NCBI RefSeq assembly: GCF_026157065.1
Contig: NZ_JANLGQ010000001.1
Location: 1-64,000, forward strand
Source of the DNA: Enterococcus sp. HY326
GTDB lineage: Bacteria; Bacillota; Bacilli; Lactobacillales; Enterococcaceae
DNA: 64,000 nucleotides
Reading direction: 5' to 3'
A program made the position numbers and the translations under genes. A model generated the notes under the pieces. It made no database searches. It was given only the letters and a program-made list of their open reading frames with translations, and was not told the DNA's origin. Shown here piece by piece: positions 1-9,546 of this stretch. Each line of letters starts with the position of its first letter. Within the stretch, counting starts at the first letter, position 1.

Positions 1-113
1 CCACTCCTTTTCTTTCGGTGGAGCAAGCTCCGGTGAAAGAAAAAGCGTTCGACTTGCATGTATTAGGCACGCCGCCAGCGTTCGTCCTGAGCCAGGATCA
101 AACTCTCATAATA
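1..113 (-). rRNA. rrs: 16S ribosomal RNA, 5' end only
   Basis: The minus strand carries the universal bacterial 16S start (AGAGTTTGATCCTGGCTCAG, 87-106) followed by the first variable-region stem with CACCGGAGCTTGCTCCACCG. That V1 hairpin is of the enterococcal type (E. gallinarum/E. casseliflavus-like). The gene runs off the left edge, so only about 113 nt of roughly 1.5 kb are present. The mature 5' end is estimated from family convention, not seen directly. Confidence 0.97.
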
Positions 114-300
114 AAAGTGTTTGCACAGTCTTGCGACTGTTAGCTCATTAATTGTTTGCTAGCTTTTGCTTGCAATGTTTATTTTGTCCTTGACTATCAA
201 GGACGCCCTACACATTGGTTCGTTTGCTTTGTTCAGTTTTCAAAGGTCTACATGTTGCAATTCAGCTTCTTAAAAAGAAGTGAATCTGTTGTTTCAGCAA
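114..300 (-). other. 16S rRNA leader
   Basis: Transcribed leader between the rRNA promoters and the mature 16S end. It contains the CCTTTGAAAACTGAACAAAG block that is widely conserved in front of Firmicutes 16S genes and a perfect small hairpin at 186-204 (GTCCTTGA, loop, TCAAGGAC). Such leader elements take part in RNase III processing and antitermination in this group. No coding sequence is seen here. Confidence 0.75.
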
Positions 301-307
301 CTTTTAT

Positions 308-336
308 ATCTTATCAGCTTTGTAGCTGATTGTCAA
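308..336 (-). promoter_or_regulatory. rRNA promoter, proximal
   Basis: On the minus strand a perfect -35 TTGACA (336-331) is followed after 17 nt by TAAGAT (313-308). The spacer contains an inverted repeat ATCAGCT/AGCTGAT. Its position upstream of the 16S leader fits the inner of two tandem rrn promoters. Confidence 0.65.
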
Positions 337-436
337 CAACTTTCCAAAAAGTTTTTTTAGAAAAGCTTCGTTGCTGGCTTGTGAATTTTTCAGAAGTTTT
401 GTTATCTTAAACTCCTCATCCTCAAGCGACTTTGTT

Positions 437-465
437 AGTCTATCATGCCTTTTCAGATTCGTCAA
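437..465 (-). promoter_or_regulatory. rRNA promoter, distal
   Basis: On the minus strand TTGACG (465-460), 17-nt spacer, then TAGACT (442-437) preceded by TG one base upstream, an extended -10. It lies about 130 bp upstream of the second promoter, the usual tandem layout in front of rRNA operons. The A/T-rich stretch farther upstream (about 470-560) could act as an UP element. Confidence 0.6.
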
Positions 466-672
466 CAAGAAATTTGAAATTTCTTAAACGAATTATTTCT
501 TTCACAAGGACAAGATAAAATATACCAATCTTACAGCAAGAATGCAAGAGATAAATCACGCTTTTTGCTATTTTTTTCATTATCAGAACACTCTCTTTAA
601 TTCTTTTGAAATTGTTCGGAAATTGAACTAAAAGAAGTCAAAAACTCTCCTCGAAAACTTCAATATTTTACA

Positions 673-715
673 AATAAAAAAGAGAATTCAAAGATACTAC
701 TCTGAATCCTCTTTA
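673..715 (-). terminator. Terminator after etaS
   Basis: Minus-strand stem AAAGAGGATTCAGAG paired with CTTTGAATTCTCTTT, followed by TTTTATTTG. It sits directly behind the kinase stop codon and separates it from the rRNA operon. Confidence 0.8.
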
Positions 716-723
716 GAGATCTG

Positions 724-2196
724 TTATTTTACGACAAGCGGTAACGTAATTCTGAAAATTGTACCGTGACCTACAGAGCTATCAACTGAAATTGTCCCCT
801 TATAATTCTCAACAAGTTGTTTGGCGATTGATAAACCTAACCCGTTTCCACCCTTAGTTCGAGCTCGAGCTTTATCCACTCGGTAAAAACGGTTGAAGAT
901 TTTCTTTAAGTCCTCTTCTGTGATTCCTTCACCAAAATCTTGAATAGCTAACTCAAAGGCATTGCTATTACGAGAAATTGAAATATGCACTTCTTTACGA
1001 TTCGTTGAATATTTGACAGCATTATCTAAAATAATGATGATCAACTGTTCAAAATGATTGCGATAGATTTTAACATCGACTTCTTCATGTAAATCATCAT
1101 CTAAAGTAAAGGTGAATTCTGGATATAAGATTTTGAAATTATTGTAAACTTGGTAGATAACTTCTTTAGCTTTTGAAGTTTCGTTTTTGTAAAGAATTTC
1201 CGATTGCTGTGCTCGAGATAAATCGAGCATTTCCTGAACGAGGGTCTTCATCCGACTAATTTCTTGAAGGCTGGCTAGAATTGATTCATGCAGAATTTCT
1301 GGATCATCTTTCCCCCAACGGTTTAACATACTTAAATGGCCTTCGATGACTGCCACTGGTGTCCTGAGTTCATGGGAAACATCCTCTACAAATTGTTTTT
1401 GGCTTTCAATATAGAGTTTCATGCGGTCTAACATTTCATTGAAATTCTCTGAGATATCGGCAAGTTCGTCATTTGTCTTGATTTCAGGCATGCGGGCATC
1501 GGATTCTGGATCATTACGGATAATTTCCATCGTATTTCTGAGGACTTTTAAGGGTTTCAAAAAGTAACTAGACAACAAAAATCCTAAAAAGCTAGATAAA
1601 ATTAATGAAATTATTTCTAAGACGACTAGCGTCAGCAATAGACGTTCACGAATTTCGTAAAAGCTACTGAGGCTATAAAAAATTTGGGCATAGCCTACCA
1701 CTTGATTGGTAGTGACGGAACGTATCGGTTCAACTGAAAGCAGGCCAGTTTCGTTACTGATGGTGGTGATATCCGCTTCTTTGACGTCTGTTCCGGCAAA
1801 ATCTTGCGTGGCTGCTTGGGTTTGGAAAATCGGGTCCTCTGACAAATTAAATATTGTCAGATTCAAGTCTTCCTGACCTAATTCACTATATAACCCATCA
1901 ATTCCATAAACAGTTTGATCATTGGAATTATCGGTTACCTCATCGACTGAGTTAAATAGATAGGTCACAACAGAGCTTGTCGATAATTCTTGATCAGCTT
2001 GAGCTAGACGAGCTACTGTATCAGTCATTGTTGTTTTAGCGTTGGCCTGCTCCCTTGACGCCATCAGGCTGACCGTTCGTTGGTACGTAATAACAGCAAA
2101 AATTGTAAAAACAACGAATATAAAGAAAGAACTTGCCAAGGCCCACTTGACAGTCAAAGAGGGCCCCTTCAGTTCTACTTGTTTTTTATTTATCAT
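724..2196 (-). CDS. etaS: Sensor histidine kinase EtaS/LisK type
   Basis: Membrane sensor kinase of the EnvZ/LisK class, 490 residues. Transmembrane segments are at about 17-38 and 186-212, flanking an extracytoplasmic domain of about 145 residues. HAMP follows at about 212-265. The HisKA motif VSHELRTP places the phospho-acceptor at His275. A HATPase domain ends the protein, with N box (LDNAVKYS), G1 (DFGEGI) and G2 (GNGLGLSIA). The gene overlaps the response regulator by 4 bp. The gnd-regulator-kinase order matches E. faecalis EF1049-EF1051 (EtaRS, related to Listeria LisRK), a system linked to stress and cell-envelope responses. The assignment is by context and architecture. Confidence 0.88.
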   Translation of the reverse strand: MINKKQVELKGPSLTVKWALASSFFIFVVFTIFAVITYQRTVSLMASREQANAKTTMTDTVARLAQADQELSTSSVVTYLFNSVDEVTDNSNDQTVYGIDGLYSELGQEDLNLTIFNLSEDPIFQTQAATQDFAGTDVKEADITTISNETGLLSVEPIRSVTTNQVVGYAQIFYSLSSFYEIRERLLLTLVVLEIISLILSSFLGFLLSSYFLKPLKVLRNTMEIIRNDPESDARMPEIKTNDELADISENFNEMLDRMKLYIESQKQFVEDVSHELRTPVAVIEGHLSMLNRWGKDDPEILHESILASLQEISRMKTLVQEMLDLSRAQQSEILYKNETSKAKEVIYQVYNNFKILYPEFTFTLDDDLHEEVDVKIYRNHFEQLIIIILDNAVKYSTNRKEVHISISRNSNAFELAIQDFGEGITEEDLKKIFNRFYRVDKARARTKGGNGLGLSIAKQLVENYKGTISVDSSVGHGTIFRITLPLVVK

Positions 2197-2879
2197 GAAC
2201 GCATCACATAGCCTGTTCCCCGTACAGTTTGGATATAGCTTTCTTCTCCGGGAACGTCAATTTTATTTCTGAGGTAACGAATATAAACATCGACAACGTT
2301 TGTCTCAACTTCTGTTTCATAACCCCAGACTTTGTTTAATAAAACATCTCGAGCTAAAACAACATTAATGTTTTCCATTAAGGTTAATAGTAGTTCATAC
2401 TCACGTTTCGTCAATTCGATAATCTCTTCACCACGACGCACCACTCGATTTTCCTTTTCAATCGTCAAATCACGGTAGGTTAACGTCGTTTGTTTGGCGA
2501 TATTTTTATCGCCTTCAATATCAATTCGGCGCAACAAAGCTCTTAGGCGGGCTAACAGCTCTTCAATAGCAAAAGGCTTTACGATATAATCATCTGCACC
2601 GTGATCTAAACCAGAAACCCGGTCAATTACTGAATCACGAGCGGTCATCATAATAATGGGTGTATTTTTCACCTGACGTACCCGTCGGCAAACTTCTAAG
2701 CCGTTTAATTCAGGTAACATTAAATCCAGCAAAATGGCATCCCATTCTTCCTCAAGGGCAGCCTCTAAGCCAGTCCGTCCATTGTAATGAACTTCCGTCG
2801 TGTAGCCTTCATGCTTTAACTCCAATTCAACAAAGCGAGCCAAGTTCTTTTCATCTTCAATGACTAGAATACTACTCAT
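2193..2879 (-). CDS. etaR: OmpR-family response regulator EtaR/LisR type
   Basis: 228-residue DNA-binding response regulator. The receiver domain has acidic pocket E8-D9, phospho-acceptor Asp52 in [11 protein letters not shown], a conserved Thr in MMTARD and Lys in IVKPF. A linker leads to a winged helix (about 130-228) ending with the typical VRGTGYVM. It ends 4 bp inside the kinase gene, so the two are translationally coupled, and lies 38 bp downstream of gnd with no terminator visible, suggesting a gnd-etaR-etaS transcript. Orthology to EtaR (LisR) rests on gene order and domain layout. Confidence 0.88.
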   Translation of the reverse strand: MSSILVIEDEKNLARFVELELKHEGYTTEVHYNGRTGLEAALEEEWDAILLDLMLPELNGLEVCRRVRQVKNTPIIMMTARDSVIDRVSGLDHGADDYIVKPFAIEELLARLRALLRRIDIEGDKNIAKQTTLTYRDLTIEKENRVVRRGEEIIELTKREYELLLTLMENINVVLARDVLLNKVWGYETEVETNVVDVYIRYLRNKIDVPGEESYIQTVRGTGYVMRS

Positions 2880-2917
2880 TCAATTTTCCTTTCTTCGCTA
2901 ACATTCTCTTCTGCGAA

Positions 2918-4339
2918 TTATTCTTCGTGGTACCAGCTATAGTGATAAATGCCTTCTTTGTCTGTCCGTTCATAGGTGTGTGCACCAAAGTAATCCCGTT
3001 GTGCTTGGATTAAGTTAGCCGGTAAACGTTCTGCCCGATAAGAGTCAAAATAAGCAATCGCTGCTGAGAAAGTTGGTGCAGGGATTCCTGCTTGAACGGC
3101 AATCGCCACAACATCTCTAACAGCTTGTTGATATTTCGCGGTAATTTCCATGAAATAGTCATCCAACAATAAGTTTTTCAAATCCGCATCTTTGTCATAG
3201 GCATCTGTAATGCGTTGCAAGAAGCGGGCCCGGATAATACAACCAGCACGCCAAATTTTTGCAATTTCGCCAAATGGCAAGTCCCAATCGTATTCTTTAG
3301 ATGCGACACGTAATTGCGCAAATCCTTGGGCATAGCTCATGATTTTGCTAAAGTACAAGGCTTCACGAATTTTTTCAATCAATTCTGTTTTGTCACCAGC
3401 GTAATTATATGGCGCTGGTTTCGGCAAGACTTTGCTGGCTTCTACCCGTTCTTCTTTATAGGCTGAAATATAGCGGGCAAAAACGGATTCCGTAATTAAC
3501 GATAGCGGAACACCTAAGTCTAATGCATCTTGGCTAGTCCATTTACCAGTCCCTTTATTCCCTGCAGCATCTAAAATAACGTCCACAATTGGTTTGCCAG
3601 TGCCTTCATCATCTTTACGAGTTAAAATGTCAGCAGTAATTTCAATAAGGTAAGAATCCAATTCGCCTTTGTTCCATTCGCTGAAAATATCTGCCATTTC
3701 TGAAACAGATAAGCCAAGGATGTTTTGCATTAAATCATACGACTCGGCAATCAATTGCATGTCGCCGTATTCGATCCCATTATGAACCATTTTGACATAA
3801 TGACCAGCACCGTTTGCGCCGATATACGTCACACATGGTGCACCATCTTCAGCTTTAGCCGAAATTTCTTCCAAAATTGGTGCCACTAATTCGTAAGCTT
3901 CCTTTTGGCCGCCAGGCATAATAGAAGGGCCTTCTAGAGCGCCTTTTTCACCACCAGAAACACCAGTGCCGATAAAGTTGATGCCAGAATTAGCTAACTC
4001 TTCATTACGACGAATCGTGTCTTTGAAGTACGTGTTCCCACCATCGATTAAAACGTCCCCTTTATCTAAGTGAGGCAATAGTGATTGGATGGTAGCGTCT
4101 GTTCCTGCGCCAGCTTTGACCATTAATAAAATACGGCGAGGTGTTTCTAATGAATTCACGAACTCTTCTACAGTAAAAGCAGCGTGCAGATTTTTATCCG
4201 GATGTTCGGCAATCACTTCTTCAGTTTTAGAACCCGTCCGGTTATAGATAGCGACAGAGTAGCCGCGGCTTTCGATGTTCAGTGCTAGGTTTTTACCCAT
4301 GACGGCCATGCCGACAACACCGATTTGTTGTTTTGTCAT
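2918..4339 (-). CDS. gnd: 6-phosphogluconate dehydrogenase (decarboxylating)
   Basis: Oxidative pentose phosphate enzyme converting 6-phosphogluconate to ribulose 5-phosphate with NADP reduction and CO2 release. 473 residues, the normal length. The N-terminal Rossmann motif [13 protein letters not shown], the [20 protein letters not shown] substrate-binding loop and the catalytic [14 protein letters not shown] region are all intact. The start is supported by the Shine-Dalgarno TAGGAGGT seven bases upstream. It is followed closely by etaR and etaS. Confidence 0.97.
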   Translation of the reverse strand: MTKQQIGVVGMAVMGKNLALNIESRGYSVAIYNRTGSKTEEVIAEHPDKNLHAAFTVEEFVNSLETPRRILLMVKAGAGTDATIQSLLPHLDKGDVLIDGGNTYFKDTIRRNEELANSGINFIGTGVSGGEKGALEGPSIMPGGQKEAYELVAPILEEISAKAEDGAPCVTYIGANGAGHYVKMVHNGIEYGDMQLIAESYDLMQNILGLSVSEMADIFSEWNKGELDSYLIEITADILTRKDDEGTGKPIVDVILDAAGNKGTGKWTSQDALDLGVPLSLITESVFARYISAYKEERVEASKVLPKPAPYNYAGDKTELIEKIREALYFSKIMSYAQGFAQLRVASKEYDWDLPFGEIAKIWRAGCIIRARFLQRITDAYDKDADLKNLLLDDYFMEITAKYQQAVRDVVAIAVQAGIPAPTFSAAIAYFDSYRAERLPANLIQAQRDYFGAHTYERTDKEGIYHYSWYHEE

Positions 4340-4384
4340 TTTGGTACCTCCTAAAAAAAATGGGAATTCTCCCTAATCCCTCTC

Positions 4385-4413
4385 ATTATATCCTAAGAAA
4401 TTAATAATTGAAA
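4385..4413 (-). promoter_or_regulatory. Promoter of gnd
   Basis: Minus-strand TTTCAA (4413-4408), 17-nt spacer, perfect TATAAT (4390-4385). It lies about 45 bp upstream of the gnd start. Confidence 0.6.
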
Positions 4414-4461
4414 CAAAATAGTATTTGTTTGTGAAAAAAACTAAATAACATTCGTCATAAG

Positions 4462-4497
4462 AAAACCCCGAGACTCCATGGTTAGTCTCGGGGTTTT
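4462..4497 (-). terminator. Terminator after rpmF
   Basis: Near-perfect GC-rich hairpin: AAAACCCCGAGACT and AGTCTCGGGGTTTT around an 8-nt loop. It lies just downstream of rpmF and could also stop transcription from the other side. Confidence 0.85.
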
Positions 4498-4515
4498 CGA
4501 CATTTCAAAAATGTC

Positions 4516-4698
4516 TTATGCTTCTTCTTTAGTCATAACGTCTTTTCCGTCATAGTAGCCACAATTTGAGCATACATGATGGCTTTTCTTCATTTCACCA
4601 CAATTAGGACATTCGTTTAAACCGTTAATGGTTAATTTGTAATGAGTACGACGTTTTGCTTTTTTCGCTTTAGAAGTTTTACGAGCTGGTACTGCCAT
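4516..4698 (-). CDS. rpmF: 50S ribosomal protein L32
   Basis: 60-residue ribosomal protein with basic N-terminus [17 protein letters not shown] and a zinc ribbon CPNCG...CSNCG (four cysteines, the zinc-binding form). The ATG at 4698 is chosen because AAGGAGG lies nine bases upstream; a TTG two codons earlier is less likely. It follows yceD, the standard yceD-rpmF operon. Confidence 0.95.
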   Translation of the reverse strand: MAVPARKTSKAKKAKRRTHYKLTINGLNECPNCGEMKKSHHVCSNCGYYDGKDVMTKEEA

Positions 4699-4761
4699 TG
4701 ACAAACACCTCCTTTATAAATTTTTGCAGAAAAATCCTGCAAATTTATTCCAATCTAGCGT

Positions 4762-5316
4762 TTATTTCGAATCATCGTCAGAGAATAATTCTGAAAGTTT
4801 AGCTAGACGAGGATCAAGCTGATCTGCTGCTTGTTCTTGTTGTAAAAGATAATCCTCTTCAGACATCACTTGCCACCCATCACCCTCAGGTAATTTGTCC
4901 GCATGCTCCTCCGCCTCCGTCAAAACCCGTGTGGGAATTGCCAAGAGTAGATTGTCTTCAATTGATTCATCTAAATCAATTGAATCCTTGTCTAAGATAA
5001 TAATCTCTTCTTCAGGAATCAAATCCTCTCGCCGATTGTACTGTTCTGGTGTCATGAATACCTCATCCACCGTAAAGTCCATTGGCAAGACTACTGGTTC
5101 CAAAGAACGTGTCGAAGGTATTGTGATACTTGTCTGCACCCGATAATGAATAATATAGGCGGCTTTGTCGACAGTTAAAATTCCTTCCACAACAACTGGT
5201 TCCAAATCTAAAATGGAGCCATCACGTTTGATTAAATTTTGCTTTAAATCAAGAGTTTCGGAAAATGCTAAAGGAGCTTCCTGATATTTCCGAAGTTCTA
5301 ATAATGACCATTTCAT
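4762..5316 (-). CDS. yceD: YceD (DUF177) family protein
   Basis: 184-residue YceD/DUF177 protein, acidic toward the C-terminus. In bacteria and plants the family is required for normal 23S rRNA accumulation, and it is almost always encoded just before rpmF, as here. The start at ATG 5316 (MKWSLLEL) follows GAGGTG at good spacing; an upstream TTG would add seven residues and is not favoured. No catalytic motif is known for the family. Confidence 0.88.
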   Translation of the reverse strand: MKWSLLELRKYQEAPLAFSETLDLKQNLIKRDGSILDLEPVVVEGILTVDKAAYIIHYRVQTSITIPSTRSLEPVVLPMDFTVDEVFMTPEQYNRREDLIPEEEIIILDKDSIDLDESIEDNLLLAIPTRVLTEAEEHADKLPEGDGWQVMSEEDYLLQQEQAADQLDPRLAKLSELFSDDDSK

Positions 5317-5342
5317 CTTCTCACCTCTACGCAACAAAAGCT

Positions 5343-5371
5343 ATTATACAGGGCTTAAAAACCTTTGTCAA
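5343..5371 (-). promoter_or_regulatory. Promoter of yceD-rpmF
   Basis: A full consensus sigma-A promoter on the minus strand: TTGACA (5371-5366), exactly 17 nt, TATAAT (5348-5343). It is the strongest promoter by sequence in the window, which fits a ribosomal protein operon. Confidence 0.9.
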
Positions 5372-5484
5372 TGAAATTTTCTTGACACCTTTTCATTTTG
5401 ACTTTTTGTCACTTTTTGTTAAAAAGAGTAGGCAAATTGTTTGAGATATTTTATAGTAATGCTATAGAAAAGAAGGTGTTTACT

Positions 5485-6264
5485 ATGGAAATCATTTCAT
5501 TTGAAAATGTTTCACTGATTCGGGAGCAGAAAAAATTACTATCAGAGATTAATTGGCAGGTGCGAGAAAAGGAAAACTGCGGTATTTTAGGGCTGAACGG
5601 TGCCGGCAAAACTTTGCTGCTGCAGCTAATCACCGGCAGCCTCTGGCCCTCTAAGGGTCGTTTGCAGGTTTTAGGCGAAGTCTTTGGCCACACGTCAATT
5701 CCAGAGCTGCAAAAACGGATTGGCTGGGTTTCGACTGCATTGCAATATCGGATTCATGAATCCGAAACTGCTGAAAGAATTGTGTTGTCTGGAAAATTTG
5801 CCAGTATTGGTATCTATCAAAAATATTCTGTTGAAGACATGGAGCGGGCTAAAAATATTTTACTTTCCTTTGATGCAAAGCGATTAATCGGGCGTCCTTA
5901 TAAGCTATTGTCTCAAGGTGAGCGGCAAATTGTCTTAATTAGCCGAGCTTTAATGGCAGACCCAGAGCTGTTAATTTTAGACGAGCCCTGCAACGGACTA
6001 GATCTCTTTGCTAGAGAAGAACTGTTAGCCCGCATTGACCGCTTAGCTGCTGAAAAAAATTCACCAGCTCTATTGTTTGTCACCCATCACACGGAGGAAC
6101 TTTTGCCGACCTTTGATCATCTTTTGATGATTCGGGATGGTCAAATTTTTGCTCAAGGTCAAAGAAAATCCTTATTTACAAAGGAAAATCTATCGGAATT
6201 TTATCAAAAGCCGATTCGTTTTCAAGAGATTACACCTGAACGGCTGATGGTTTTACCGGGATAA
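5485..6264 (+). CDS. ABC transporter ATP-binding protein (YlmA-like)
   Basis: 259-residue single ABC ATPase. Walker A is GLNGAGKT, signature LSQGERQ, Walker B LLILDEPCNGLD and the switch is THH. It ends with a short C-terminal extension. No permease gene is adjacent, as is common for the YlmA/ModF-like group, so the transported substrate cannot be inferred. The ATG at 5485 is chosen because AGAAGGTG precedes it; the open frame continues 29 codons upstream without a plausible ribosome-binding site. In E. faecalis an ABC ATPase sits in the same place between pyk and gnd. Confidence 0.85.
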   Translation: MEIISFENVSLIREQKKLLSEINWQVREKENCGILGLNGAGKTLLLQLITGSLWPSKGRLQVLGEVFGHTSIPELQKRIGWVSTALQYRIHESETAERIVLSGKFASIGIYQKYSVEDMERAKNILLSFDAKRLIGRPYKLLSQGERQIVLISRALMADPELLILDEPCNGLDLFAREELLARIDRLAAEKNSPALLFVTHHTEELLPTFDHLLMIRDGQIFAQGQRKSLFTKENLSEFYQKPIRFQEITPERLMVLPG

Positions 6265-6321
6265 ATTGGTCCTGCAACAAAAAATGAGAATAAAAAATGC
6301 AATTACTCGTGTGGATTACAT

Positions 6322-6372
6322 AAAAGGACCAGCAAAAGTTAGATTTTTTGTCTAACTTTTGCTGGTCCTTTT
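6322..6372 (+). terminator. Bidirectional terminator after ABC ATPase gene
   Basis: A 22-bp perfect stem (TAAAAGGACCAGCAAAAGTT and its complement) around a short loop, ending in TTTTA. This is unusually long for a terminator. Confidence 0.8.
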
Positions 6373-6404
6373 ACATTGCATTATTCTAGTTTTTAATGAG
6401 AAAA

Positions 6405-6565
6405 GAGGTGGTGACATTAGTCTCTTTAACAGATGGAAACCCATACCATACTTTGTTTGCGACTGTAGTCCAATAGGTTCTCATCGCAAATTGACACTAT
6501 TTAATCTTTCTTACAAGATCGTGTCCGTTAAGTCCGTTTCTGTTTTTGACCAATGTCACAACCTC
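6405..6565. repeat. Dispersed inverted-repeat element, copy A
   Basis: 161-bp intergenic element bounded by imperfect terminal inverted repeats, GAGGTGGTGACATTAGTC on the left and GAGGTTGTGACATTGGTC on the right (read inward). It shares these ends and an internal TCGCAAATTRACAC block with a second copy at 40808-40944. It has no convincing coding frame and lies between the ABC ATPase terminator and the end of pyk. Confidence 0.65.
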
Positions 6566-6580
6566 TAAAGAGATTATCTT

Positions 6581-8365
6581 TTAGATAGCTGTTGTTTGAC
6601 CACGGTAGACAATTCCACGACGAGGGTCAACGGTGATTAATTCACCATCCGCAATCAGATTGCGGGCATCTTGTGCGCCAACGATAACCGGAATGTTTTT
6701 GGCAATTCCGACTACTGCTGCATGGCTTGTTAAGCCGCCTTCTTCAACAACCAAAGCTGCTGCTTTGTCGATAGCTGGCATGTAGTCTTTATCAGTTGTT
6801 GGAACAACTAAGACCATTCCATCCTTCGCTTTACCATTTGCTTCTTCAGCAGAGTTCGCAATCACTGCATTGGCAACAACTGCTTTTTCACCAACACCTT
6901 GAGCATCTAATAATTTAGAACCGATTAATTGGATTTTCATAACGTTAGTAGTGCCACGTTCACCAACTGGTACACCGGCTGTGATTAAGATTAAGTCGCC
7001 TTCTTCAGCAAAGCCTAAATCAACGGCTTTTTTAGCTGCTAAGTCAAACATTTCATCAGTTGTTGTTGGTTTTTCAGCAACGGTTGGGAAGACACCCCAG
7101 TTTAACATCAAACCACGTTTGGTTCTTTCATCAAAGGTAACCGCTAAAATATCAGCTTCTGGGCGATATTTTGAAATCATTTTCGCAGTATAACCAGATT
7201 CAGTCGCTGCAACGATTGTTTTAACACCTAAGTTTTTCGCAGCACGAGCCACTGATAAACCAATTGTTTCAGTTACATCGGTTTTATCGAATTGATTGAT
7301 TTGGAAAGTACCCATTTCCGATAAAGCTTGTTCAGCTTCTTCGTCAATTCTAGCCATTGTCGCAACTGCTTCAACTGGGTAATCCCCATTGGCAGATTCA
7401 CCAGATAACATGGTTGCATCTGTTCCATCAAAGACCGCATTGGCAACGTCAGACGCTTCAGCGCGGGTTGGACGAGGATTTTCTTGCATTGATTCTAACA
7501 TTTGTGTTGCTGTGATAACAGATTTACCAGCAAGGTTACATTTTTTGATAATACGTTTTTGAGCCAATGGCACTAATTCAGCTGCAATTTCGACACCCAT
7601 GTCACCACGAGCGACCATGATACCATCAGAAACCTTGATGATTTCATCGATATTATCGATACCTTCTTGTGATTCAATTTTAGAGAAGATTTGCACGTGA
7701 TTCATATTTTTTTCTTCGATAATTTCACGAATATCTAATACGTCTTGTGCTTTACGAACAAAGCTTGCTGCGATAAAGTCGATATCGTTGTCTAAACCAA
7801 AACGGATATCATCCGCATCTTTTTCAGTGATACCTGGTAAGCTGATTGAAACACCTGGTGCGTTGACCCCTTTTCTTGAGCCTAGCATACCAGTGTTTTT
7901 CACTTCAACAACTAATTCACGGTTAACAGCATCTTTTTCAAGAATTTGCATGTCAATCAAGCCGTCATCAAATAATACGTGACCGCCCACATGCACATCG
8001 TCAAATAAACCAGGATATGTGACAGCGATTTTTTCTTTTTTCCCTTTTAATTCAGGGTCCATTGAAATACGAGTTTTGTCACCAGCTGTAAATTGAATAT
8101 AGCCAGCACGACCGTAATCCGCTTCAGTTGTGTCTTGAACGGTAGTCCGAATTTCAGCACCTTTAGTATCTAACAAGATGGCAACATCTTTGCCAATTGC
8201 TTTTTCAGCTTGGCGAACCATTTCCATCCGACCTAATTGTTCTTCATGGTCTCCATGGGAGAAGTTGAAACGAAATACATTGGCTCCAGATTCAATCAAT
8301 TGAGAAATAATTTCTACAGTGTTACTGGCTGGTCCTAACGTGCTGACAATTTTAGTCTTTTTCAT
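6581..8365 (-). CDS. pyk: Pyruvate kinase
   Basis: Final ATP-producing step of glycolysis: phosphoenolpyruvate plus ADP to pyruvate plus ATP. 594 residues, longer than the E. coli enzyme because it carries the C-terminal PEP-utiliser-like mobile domain (GGLTSHAAVVG near residue 550) found in Bacillus and enterococci. The catalytic core shows NFSHG, KIESQEG, ARGDMGVE and ITATQMLESM. It follows pfkA by 63 bp, forming the usual pfkA-pyk operon. Confidence 0.97.
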   Translation of the reverse strand: MKKTKIVSTLGPASNTVEIISQLIESGANVFRFNFSHGDHEEQLGRMEMVRQAEKAIGKDVAILLDTKGAEIRTTVQDTTEADYGRAGYIQFTAGDKTRISMDPELKGKKEKIAVTYPGLFDDVHVGGHVLFDDGLIDMQILEKDAVNRELVVEVKNTGMLGSRKGVNAPGVSISLPGITEKDADDIRFGLDNDIDFIAASFVRKAQDVLDIREIIEEKNMNHVQIFSKIESQEGIDNIDEIIKVSDGIMVARGDMGVEIAAELVPLAQKRIIKKCNLAGKSVITATQMLESMQENPRPTRAEASDVANAVFDGTDATMLSGESANGDYPVEAVATMARIDEEAEQALSEMGTFQINQFDKTDVTETIGLSVARAAKNLGVKTIVAATESGYTAKMISKYRPEADILAVTFDERTKRGLMLNWGVFPTVAEKPTTTDEMFDLAAKKAVDLGFAEEGDLILITAGVPVGERGTTNVMKIQLIGSKLLDAQGVGEKAVVANAVIANSAEEANGKAKDGMVLVVPTTDKDYMPAIDKAAALVVEEGGLTSHAAVVGIAKNIPVIVGAQDARNLIADGELITVDPRRGIVYRGQTTAI

Positions 8366-8428
8366 TACAGAAAAACGCTCCTCTATATTTTTTTATTTTA
8401 AATGCATTCTTTCAAGAGCAATTTAACG

Positions 8429-9391
<963 letters not shown>

Positions 9392-9473
9392 TTATATGTC
9401 ACCTCATTAGTTTACTTCTCAGACTGAAAACCAGTTTCTGAGTTTTTGAAAATTTGATTTTTCCACGAGACCC

Positions 9474-9482
9474 ATTTTACCA
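9474..9482 (-). promoter_or_regulatory. Extended -10 promoter of pfkA-pyk
   Basis: Minus-strand TGGTAAAAT, an extended -10 element, about 80 bp upstream of pfkA. Only a weak -35 (AAGACT, 18 bp upstream) is present. Confidence 0.45.
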
Positions 9483-9546
9483 TAATCTATTAGGAAAAGT
9501 CTTGGTTAACCCCTAAAAAGTTGAAAAAAATGAAAATACTTTACTT

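Noticed and set aside
6359-6568. 69-codon frame over repeat element A
   Set aside because: Runs through a terminator hairpin and the inverted repeats; not conserved in copy B.
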